This document shows positions 57,685-64,000 of a DNA stretch of 64,000 nt, in pieces; within the stretch, counting starts at the first letter, position 1; every line of letters begins with the position of its first letter. The stretch lies in assembly GCA_019416425.1 (NCBI GenBank), contig DXXK01000085.1, positions 20,879 to 84,878 on the forward strand, read 5' to 3'. Below the pieces are notes generated by a model. That model was not told the DNA's origin, did no database searches, and worked only from the letters and a program-made list of their open reading frames with translations. Made by a program: the position numbers and the translations under genes. Source of the stretch: Bacteroidales bacterium. GTDB lineage: Bacteria; Bacteroidota; Bacteroidia; Bacteroidales; Muribaculaceae.

Positions 57685-58299
57685 TCACTCAAGGCTGATT
57701 TCCAGGTTGCATGACGCGTACGACAAGCCTATGCCGAGGATTGTGAATTGACGCACGGGACGGTCGAATCTTACCTTTTCCTTCAGGTATTCGCTGTCTA
57801 TGCTCATGTCGTGCTGATTCACGACGATGTCGATAGGCTTCAGATATTCCTGATAGAGATCATTGAAATACCCGTTGATGCGGACAGGGACTCCGTCGGG
57901 AAAGTCCTGAATAGGTATATCGATCGCAAATCCGCTCTCACAGCGGTCAGCGCGTACGTTCGCGCTGATGTGCAGCTTCTTCTTGTCGCTCTTAACAAAC
58001 GGCCATACCACCCCGATGGCATCCTTGACACTACCGTATCCGTACTGATCCTTCTCGATGTTCTTTATCGTCACGTCGTCGCCGGGAGTGAGACGGTATG
58101 TTTTCTCTCCGTATGCAATAACGACAAGACCGGGTGTCACCTCCGTAATCTCGCAGCCGGGGAACTTATCAAGGTTCAGAGACCCCTTCACGGCGACAAG
58201 GTCAAAGCCAGTGCCGCTGACTATATGCGGCAGCATGCGGTCAATCTGAAATCTGTACTCCAGACTGGCCGCACCTAATATAATCTCGTTTGATTCCAT
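57685..58299 (-). CDS. Hypothetical cytoplasmic beta-rich protein
   Basis: This 204-residue protein, no signal peptide, family not recognised. It starts MESNEIILGAASLEYRFQID and then shows mixed beta strands (LVAVKGSLNLDKFPGCEITE, LVVIAYGEKTYRLTPGDDVT). The middle (DKKKLHISANVRADRCESGF AIDIPIQDF, two short strands) and the end (FTILGIGLSYASCNLEISLE) are also strand-rich. The repeated acidic/aromatic strands suggest a binding rather than catalytic protein. It stands between DUF6155 (convergent) and the TonB-domain gene on the same strand, 53 bp away. Confidence 0.5.
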   Translation of the reverse strand: MESNEIILGAASLEYRFQIDRMLPHIVSGTGFDLVAVKGSLNLDKFPGCEITEVTPGLVVIAYGEKTYRLTPGDDVTIKNIEKDQYGYGSVKDAIGVVWPFVKSDKKKLHISANVRADRCESGFAIDIPIQDFPDGVPVRINGYFNDLYQEYLKPIDIVVNQHDMSIDSEYLKEKVRFDRPVRQFTILGIGLSYASCNLEISLE

Positions 58300-58352
58300 T
58301 GTTTCGTCTGTTGATGTATCGAGAGTGGAAGGAAACGCCTTTGCGAAGGCAT

Positions 58353-58793
58353 TTATTTACGGAACGGGACTGACCAGACCACACGTACCGGCACGGTCTT
58401 GCCATCCATCTTGCCCGGATTCCATTCCGGCATCTGGCTCAACACACGGATGGCCTCCTTGTTAAGGCTGGGATTCACACCGCGCAGCACTGAGATGTGG
58501 CTTACCGACCCATCTGTATTCACTACGAACGAGCACGTGACACGACCCTGGATTCCCTTGCGGTAGGCATCCAGAGGATAATTGCGCGTGGCATTGATGA
58601 ATGTCATCAGATTACGGTCGCCGCCGGGAAACGTCGGTTTCTCGGTTACATAGTCGTATTCATAGACCTCGATGTAGCTGGCGCAGCCCGACGCGTTCGT
58701 ACCGATATTCACCCGGCATGTCTGTGCACGACCCGACTGGGCCGTGGCTACCGCCACCACACAAAGCAATATTCGGAGTAAGAGTTTTCCCAT
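58353..58793 (-). CDS. Exported TonB C-terminal domain protein
   Basis: This 146-residue protein has a signal peptide (LLLRILLCVVAVATAQSGRA) followed by a TonB C-terminal domain at about 60-145 (KPTFPGGDRNLMTFI, IQGRVTCSFVVNTDGSVSHISVLRGVNPSLNKEAIRVLSQMPEW, short motifs of that domain). It lacks the usual N-terminal membrane anchor and proline-rich spacer, so it cannot work as an ordinary TonB energy transducer. I chose the ATG at 58793; the in-frame ATG at 58814 precedes the signal peptide awkwardly. A -7 element TAAATTTG lies at 58865-58872 (minus). Confidence 0.8.
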   Translation of the reverse strand: MGKLLLRILLCVVAVATAQSGRAQTCRVNIGTNASGCASYIEVYEYDYVTEKPTFPGGDRNLMTFINATRNYPLDAYRKGIQGRVTCSFVVNTDGSVSHISVLRGVNPSLNKEAIRVLSQMPEWNPGKMDGKTVPVRVVWSVPFRK

Positions 58794-58864
58794 AGACAGG
58801 TTCGTTCTAAGCAATGTTCGGCGTCCTTGACAAGAGGCTCGTGTTTCGGCCGCTTTTTATGACG

Positions 58865-58872
58865 CAAATTTA
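58865..58872 (-). promoter_or_regulatory. Predicted -7 element of the TonB-domain gene
   Basis: TAAATTTG on the minus strand, a perfect TAnnTTTG match, about 70 bp before the chosen start. Confidence 0.5.
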
Positions 58873-58977
58873 TAATGTCTAAACAACATAGGCAATAATT
58901 TTGACATTAATTATAGTTAAAAATGGTAAAATCGGCGGATTTTTGGACATTTATAATACGCCGCCCCCTGATTTCGT

Positions 58978-58985
58978 TATATTTG
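58978..58985 (+). promoter_or_regulatory. Predicted -7 element of porQ
   Basis: TATATTTG, perfect match, 32 bp before the TTG at 59018. It lies downstream of the in-frame ATG at 58901, so that ATG would not be transcribed from it. Confidence 0.55.
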
Positions 58986-59017
58986 TTGATACTTTTAAAT
59001 TTTACGCACTCCTGAAG

Positions 59018-60052
59018 TTGAGGAAAGCAACTACATATAGGATATTGGCAACAGCGGCGGTAATGGCCTCCGGGACGTTGGCGGCATGGAGCGAGAAGAC
59101 CTCCACGGCCTACAATTTCCTGGACATACCCACGTCGGCCCACGTCTACGCGCTGGGCGGAAACAACATCAATATCATCGGCGAGGATGTCACTCTGACC
59201 GACCAGAATCCGGCCCTGATAGGCCCGGAAATCGAAAAACAGATCAGTTTCAACTACATGCTGTACATGTCAAGCGGCAACTTCGCCGGCCTGCGCTACG
59301 GTCAGGGCGCCGGCGACCACAGCGCCTTCGCCGTCGGAATACGTTACATGAACTACGGCAAGTTCGACGGATACGACGAGTTCGGAACTCCTACCGGAGC
59401 GTTCACGCCCTCGGATCTGGTGATCGAGGGGACCTATTCACGCGACATTACTGACCGCTGGCGTGGGGGCGCCAACCTCAAGATGGCATACTCTGCCTAT
59501 GAGAACTACAAGGCATTCGCCCTGGCCGCCGACCTCGGCGTCAACTACTACGACCCGGATCACGACCTGAGTTTCTCGGTGGTGTTACGCAACATGGGTG
59601 GTCAGGTCAAGCGTTTCACCGACCGTTACGCCCGCCTCCCCTTCGACATACAGTTGGGCTACATGCAGAGCCTCGGCACATCGCCAATCCAGCTCAGCAT
59701 CACGGCCAACAATCTGGTGCGCTGGCGCATTCCTTATTATACCTACGAGAACGGGAGCGGATCCACCACGCTCAAGGAGCATAACGGTTTCTTCACCAAT
59801 TTCTTCCGGCATCTGATTTTCGGACTGCAGTATCAGGCCACGGACCGTTTCTACGCCGCGTTGGCCTACAACTACCGCACCGCGACCGACATGACCAGCG
59901 CGCAGCGCAACATCCTGAGCGGATTCTCGCTGGGTCTCGGCTTCAAGGTAAAGGGTTTCTCGGTCGATGCGGCCTACGCCATGCCGCACAAGTCCGGCTC
60001 ATCGCTTGTCCTGAACCTCAGCTACACAATCTCCTCACTGATAGAAGAATAA
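59018..60052 (+). CDS. porQ: Type IX secretion system protein PorQ
   Basis: This outer-membrane barrel of the FadL/PorV-like superfamily is associated with type IX secretion. From the TTG at 59018 it is 344 residues: a signal peptide (ATTYRILATAAVMASGTLAAW) and then the PorQ opening AYNFLDIPTSAHVYALGGNN. It continues DVTLTDQNPALIGPEIEKQ and alternating barrel strands, ending LVLNLSYTISSLI. The in-frame ATG at 58901 is disfavoured because it lies upstream of the predicted promoter and would put about 40 residues before the signal. TTG use is an inference. The giant tailed protein at 16655-21169 could be a substrate of such a system. Confidence 0.85.
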   Translation: MRKATTYRILATAAVMASGTLAAWSEKTSTAYNFLDIPTSAHVYALGGNNINIIGEDVTLTDQNPALIGPEIEKQISFNYMLYMSSGNFAGLRYGQGAGDHSAFAVGIRYMNYGKFDGYDEFGTPTGAFTPSDLVIEGTYSRDITDRWRGGANLKMAYSAYENYKAFALAADLGVNYYDPDHDLSFSVVLRNMGGQVKRFTDRYARLPFDIQLGYMQSLGTSPIQLSITANNLVRWRIPYYTYENGSGSTTLKEHNGFFTNFFRHLIFGLQYQATDRFYAALAYNYRTATDMTSAQRNILSGFSLGLGFKVKGFSVDAAYAMPHKSGSSLVLNLSYTISSLIEE

Positions 60053-60067
60053 GGCGCCGCACCCTAT

Positions 60068-62410
60068 TCAGAACGGGTATCCGATGGCAAGATGGAACGC
60101 GAAAGCGTTCTTAGGCTTGATGTTGAAATATCCCGACAGGCCCGTCTCATACGGGGCATGCAGACCGTAGCCTAAGTCGCCACGTATCACCATCATTCCG
60201 ATGTCGACCCTAAGCCCCACTCCTGTGCCCAGGGCAATATCCTTACCAAAACTCCTGGCTGTCAGCAATCCTCCCGGCCGCTTCGGATCATTCTTCATAA
60301 GCCATATATTGCCCGCGTCCACGAAGACCGCGCCGTGCAGCACACTGATGATGGGGAACCGGAATTCGGTATTCACCTCGAACTTGAATGTACCGGTCTG
60401 GTCGAAATATCCGTTGCGCAGGTCCTTGGGAGGACGGTATGCTCCCGGACCGAGCGAACGAACGGTCCAGGCCCGGATGGAGTTGGCACCACCGATGTAG
60501 AACTGCTCGGAGTATGGCACCTGTTGCGAATTGCCGTAAGCATGCGCCGCACCCACCAGAAGCCTTGACACCAGCCACAGGTCCGAGCCTCGCACCAGAC
60601 GGCGCGTGTAGATGAACTGCGCCTGCCCCTTTACGAACTGCGAGAAGGGCATGCCGAACAGTTCCTTGGTTCCCTTCACGCCGCAGGCCCGCCACAACGC
60701 CCAGAAGATGTTGCCGCCGTCGATTGCAGTCGCCGTGAAGTTGAACCCGTTGATCCGCTCGCGCTCCAGCCACTTGTCGTAAGTGTAGGTGTACTGCATC
60801 TCCGGAATGAACTGGCTCTGGAACGAGAGGGCCACCGCCGGGTTCTCGGCCATGATGGAATCGAATGTATGGGTGGTCCGCATCAGTTTGTTGTACGTCA
60901 GCTTGAACGGAGTGAAGGAGTTCACCACGTTGCGCGAGTAGTTCCAGTCGTAGGTCAGACCCACGCGGAACTCCGCCAGCCTGAAGTACCGCGGACGGTT
61001 CAGCATGTCGAAACTCAGGTTCACCGTCGTCCAGTTCAGGTCACGGCGCGTACGTTTCACGAACCGCGGGGCGATCAGCCTCGGGAACGCCAATGTGGCG
61101 GACAGTCCCGCCTCGTAGCTGTTCATGGCGTTGCTGCTGTTCTTGCCTGTCTCCCACTCGTAGCTGCCGCTCAGCTGTACCGTCAGCTTCTCGGCGCCAC
61201 CGAACAGGTTGTTGTGCGTCAGTCCCAGCACCACGCCCGGTCCGATGTATGAATTCGACTTCGACGTGATGTTGGCCTGGAGCGATGCCTCCATCGGTCG
61301 GTCGAAGGCACAGTTGATCATGACGTCCAGCTTAGGATCGGACTCCGAGGTATCGGCTGGAACCGCGCTTATGTTGATGTTGCCGAAAATTCCCAATCGT
61401 GCCAGTCGCGTCTGCGTACGGTCCATGTCGCGCACGGAGAACAGCTTGTTCTTACGGAACGTGATGCATCCCGGCAGCATGTCCTTGCGCAGCCGGGAAG
61501 GTCGCTGCAGGATGATCAGGCCCTTGCTGCTGCGGATTGTGTCGACGCTCCTGGCCCGGCCGGTACGGCGTTGCACGTAGGTGGTGATGTCCCCCACACG
61601 GTACTGCAGCCCCGCCGATTTAGGCATGTTGTCGGCTATGGTCAGCTTCAGCGCTATGCTGCCGCGCCGCTGCAGGCTGTCCGCCAGAAACTCTATGTAT
61701 TCAGGCCGGAAGTAGAACCATCCTCGGTTGCGAAGCTTGTTGGTGATGCGCACCCGCTCGGCGATCAGGGAGTCCAGGTTGAACTGAACGCCGGCCTTCA
61801 GATAGTCGCTTTGATGAGCCACCGAGTCGATGAAATGCCGTAAGGTCCGTTCATGGCGGGTCATGGCCCTGGCCGTGTCGTTCATGTAGATGACTGTATC
61901 GATCATGTACGGCCTGCCTAACCTCACGTCGTAGTCAACGGTGGCTATCTTGTCGTTCTTTTTGTTGTACCGCAGCTCATAGGAGGCGCTCCCGTTGAAA
62001 TACCCGTTGTTGTCCATCACCGACTTCAGCATGCGCAGACGCACATCGGGACGCACCGACTCCACCAGCACCGGCTTCTCGCCCCACTTGTCGTAAATCC
62101 ATTTCTTCAGTCCCTTGACCGAGTCGTTCATGCTGTTGTAGATCCAGAGGCCCACGGGGAACGGATTGCGCACGTATGGCCGTAGGATCCACCACGGGTT
62201 GTTCGGCTTGACATCCACGGCGCTCTGCAGGTCACCCTTGAGTCCATCGGGCGTCTTCGTGTCCGGCACGGAGTTCACCTTCAGCTTCATGCCGTTGTAC
62301 AGCACCTCGCCTTCGGCAAGACGCTTGGTGGTGGAACAGGACGCCATGCACAACGCCAGCGCCAGCGTTGCCAGAATCGGTATGATATGTCGAGTGTCTT
62401 TCCTTTTCAT
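60068..62410 (-). CDS. BamA/TamA family outer-membrane protein (Omp85)
   Basis: This is an Omp85-type outer-membrane barrel that inserts other outer-membrane proteins or works with TamB in envelope assembly. It has 780 residues with a lipoprotein signal (ASC near residue 25) and the typical opening STTKRLAEGEVLYNGMKLKV. POTRA-like domains lie at about 40-380 and the barrel at about 390-780, with the Omp85 motif region GGANSIRAWTVRSLGPGAYRPP and the ending HLAIGYPF. Lipidated N-termini are usual for this group in Bacteroidales. Its start overlaps the TamB-like gene by 4 bp, so the pair is co-translated. Confidence 0.93.
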   Translation of the reverse strand: MKRKDTRHIIPILATLALALCMASCSTTKRLAEGEVLYNGMKLKVNSVPDTKTPDGLKGDLQSAVDVKPNNPWWILRPYVRNPFPVGLWIYNSMNDSVKGLKKWIYDKWGEKPVLVESVRPDVRLRMLKSVMDNNGYFNGSASYELRYNKKNDKIATVDYDVRLGRPYMIDTVIYMNDTARAMTRHERTLRHFIDSVAHQSDYLKAGVQFNLDSLIAERVRITNKLRNRGWFYFRPEYIEFLADSLQRRGSIALKLTIADNMPKSAGLQYRVGDITTYVQRRTGRARSVDTIRSSKGLIILQRPSRLRKDMLPGCITFRKNKLFSVRDMDRTQTRLARLGIFGNINISAVPADTSESDPKLDVMINCAFDRPMEASLQANITSKSNSYIGPGVVLGLTHNNLFGGAEKLTVQLSGSYEWETGKNSSNAMNSYEAGLSATLAFPRLIAPRFVKRTRRDLNWTTVNLSFDMLNRPRYFRLAEFRVGLTYDWNYSRNVVNSFTPFKLTYNKLMRTTHTFDSIMAENPAVALSFQSQFIPEMQYTYTYDKWLERERINGFNFTATAIDGGNIFWALWRACGVKGTKELFGMPFSQFVKGQAQFIYTRRLVRGSDLWLVSRLLVGAAHAYGNSQQVPYSEQFYIGGANSIRAWTVRSLGPGAYRPPKDLRNGYFDQTGTFKFEVNTEFRFPIISVLHGAVFVDAGNIWLMKNDPKRPGGLLTARSFGKDIALGTGVGLRVDIGMMVIRGDLGYGLHAPYETGLSGYFNIKPKNAFAFHLAIGYPF

Positions 62411-64000
62411 TGTATAATCGTATCCGTTGTTGGCACAGAATCCTTCGCCGTCCTGAAGGCGTTCTGCGTGGGTATGCCGTGTTTCTCGGCCGTGGAGTCC
62501 ACCACTACGGTGCCTACCGTTGCCTTCGGCTTTTTTTTGCGGCGGAACGTGAACAGCCGCTTCAGGTTTGCAAGCTTTCGCTTCATCTGGAACGCCGCCC
62601 CCATCTCGGTGATCTCGCCCTCCAGGATGCTCTCGTAACCCTGATGGCGGAACAGCTGTACCGACATGTTGAGTGTCTCGGTCTGCTTGAGAATATACTC
62701 GAACGACACGTCGCTGACCAGATTCTGCGCCAGGTTCTCCTCGGGATCCTGATCAGTGCTGTAGTTGCCGCCCACAAGTATCTTGAACCTATTGTTGAAC
62801 AGCGATTTGCTTACCTGATACGAATAGCTTGTCGTAGTGGTCTTAGAGCCGTTCTGACCCTTCTCGTACTGGTCGATTCCGAACGACAGGTCCACGCCCC
62901 GGATGGCCTTGGCGGCCCAGGAGTTGAGCTGGGACTCCAGGAAGGAATACATCATGTTGCCGCCCAGGTTGGCGTTGGCCTTGGTGCCCCCCTGCCCCGT
63001 GTACTGGCCGTAGAGCAGCAGGTTCATGGCCTGTGTCTGACGCTGGTCGGCGCTCATGGACTGGAGCTCGTTCTGTATACCGATGTCGTCGTTGGTGGCG
63101 AGGTCGAACGCCACCTTAAGCTGGTCCAGCGGATTCGTGGCCCTGAGCGTCACGATGAAGTTCACCAACCGCGAGTTCCCGTTCTGGGTTACGTTCGCCT
63201 TCATCAGGTCCGTAGCCGTGACGTTCAGCGTCGGATTCATCACCGTTCCGTTCCAGGTGACGGTGCTCGAGGGGTCGAACTCGAACATCTTCTCTCCTAT
63301 CACCGGCACCTTGTAGCGTGCGTAGCCGTTACCTAAGGTCAGGGTGCCGAACATGGTCATGTCGCCCATATAGCTCTGGTGGAAGTTCAGGTTGGCCGAC
63401 GGCTGTACCTGTGCCTTTCCCTGGTCTCCTATCAGCACCTGCAGGTGTGTTCCGGGACTTATCACCACATTGGCGTCTATCTTCATGTTCAGGACCGACG
63501 GAGCGACCGTATCCTCGCGCGCCACCTGAGTGGTATCGTTGAAATTGACGAACTTGACCACGTCCTCGTTGCTCTGCAGGGACATCTCGCTTCCGGCAAA
63601 GGCCAGTCGATATGTGGCGTCGGTCTTGCCGAGCATATTCAGGTTGGCGTTAACTGCCATGCGCTTCATCGGCCCCTTGACGGTAGCGTCAAGATTCACG
63701 AAGATCTTTCCGTAGATGTCGCCTTTGGATCGGGAGTTGGTGTTGATCAGCTGCATGTTGTCGGCATTGGCCTTCAGGTCGAAAAGGATATCGCTGAACT
63801 TACGCGCGTTGACAGTACCATCCAGGGTCAGCGGATTCTTATTGGCGGCCAGTATGTCGAACTGATTGATGTGAAGCACGTTGTCACGCACCGTAATACG
63901 GGCTGTATCCATCTTCAGCACCGCCGCTGCCATGGGAATTGCCACCTGGGCCGAATCCATGGCTATGCCGCCGTTGAACACCGGATGGCTGAATGTGGAG
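62407..64000 (-). CDS. tamB: TamB-like translocation/assembly protein (N-terminus beyond window)
   Basis: This is the C-terminal ~530 codons of a large AsmA/TamB-type protein that bridges inner and outer membrane and may carry phospholipids. The frame is open to the right edge. The DUF490 (TamB C-terminal) domain is seen in QLINTNSRSKGDIYGKIFVN, GTLTLGNGYARYKVPVIGEKM, NVTATDLMKANV and LLLYGQYTG. A basic tail follows (KRKLANLKRLFTFRRKKKPK) and then an acidic end. It overlaps the downstream TamA-like gene by 4 bp (ATGA), the usual partnership. The internal GTG at 63979-63981 is not a start. Confidence 0.92.
   Translation of the reverse strand, partial: STFSHPVFNGGIAMDSAQVAIPMAAAVLKMDTARITVRDNVLHINQFDILAANKNPLTLDGTVNARKFSDILFDLKANADNMQLINTNSRSKGDIYGKIFVNLDATVKGPMKRMAVNANLNMLGKTDATYRLAFAGSEMSLQSNEDVVKFVNFNDTTQVAREDTVAPSVLNMKIDANVVISPGTHLQVLIGDQGKAQVQPSANLNFHQSYMGDMTMFGTLTLGNGYARYKVPVIGEKMFEFDPSSTVTWNGTVMNPTLNVTATDLMKANVTQNGNSRLVNFIVTLRATNPLDQLKVAFDLATNDDIGIQNELQSMSADQRQTQAMNLLLYGQYTGQGGTKANANLGGNMMYSFLESQLNSWAAKAIRGVDLSFGIDQYEKGQNGSKTTTTSYSYQVSKSLFNNRFKILVGGNYSTDQDPEENLAQNLVSDVSFEYILKQTETLNMSVQLFRHQGYESILEGEITEMGAAFQMKRKLANLKRLFTFRRKKKPKATVGTVVVDSTAEKHGIPTQNAFRTAKDSVPTTDTIIQ

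Noticed and set aside
58336..58351. Terminator after the TonB-domain gene (GCCTT/AAGGC)
   Set aside because: A 5-bp stem with little T-run is below what I would trust.

Overview
The window reads as chromosomal DNA of a gut-type Bacteroidales bacterium. Muribaculaceae is my best guess, but that is an inference without a database search. The support is: Bacteroidota-type promoters (TTTG, about 20 bp, TAnnTTTG) upstream of many genes; a SusC-type receptor with an ECF sigma/FecR pair; GH92, GH43 and GH3 enzymes; families typical of the phylum (PorQ, DUF5723, DUF4954, DUF6155, a Skp-like lipoprotein); and moderately high GC coding sequence.

Layout. 1-6120: edge of a glycan-uptake locus. A SusC-like TonB receptor with an STN signalling domain runs off the left edge. 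Divergent from it are an ECF sigma factor, a FecR anti-sigma and a GH43 enzyme, then a decayed IS982-family transposase next to an orphan gene 3' end. 6200-14720: GH3 enzyme, 5'-nucleotidase-type phosphatase, gpmI, rplS, folP-cdaA, a small winged-helix protein, rsgA and a small membrane protein. 14720-22010: typA, a giant multidomain secreted protein with a possible type IX sorting tail, and a Crp/Fnr-type regulator. 22130-35250: the core transcription/translation cluster tRNA-Tyr/Gly/Thr-tuf-tRNA-Trp-secE-nusG-rplKAJL-rpoBC, read leftwards from one strong promoter. 35300-41750: glmS, a small lipoprotein, and a pepD-muramidase-pepD operon. 41950-49020: small membrane protein, Skp-like lipoprotein, hflX, DUF4954 protein, then a DUF5723 protein and a large lipoprotein on the other strand. 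49020-50880: an A+T-rich island with a five-copy repeat array in front of an AAA/DUF4143 ATPase and a hairpin cluster behind it. 50880-64000: an unknown secreted protein, flavin reductase, GH92 mannosidase, valS, DUF6155, two small genes, porQ, and a TamA/TamB-like pair running off the right edge.

How it fits together. Most of the window is conserved housekeeping: translation, GTPases (TypA, RsgA, HflX), glycolysis, folate and c-di-AMP, and amino-sugar supply. The accessory parts are the signal-transducing glycan locus at the left edge, the envelope/secretion genes (PorQ, TamA/B, Skp-like, the giant tailed protein) and the ATPase island. The most unusual uncatalogued signal is the period-32/33 repeat array whose core recurs in inverted orientation on the ATPase promoter (49187-49362). 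Two other non-coding structures stand out: a 16-bp inverted repeat in front of gpmI, and paired hairpins between rplL and rpoB. Several genes appear to have leaders so short that the promoter helps fix the start codon.
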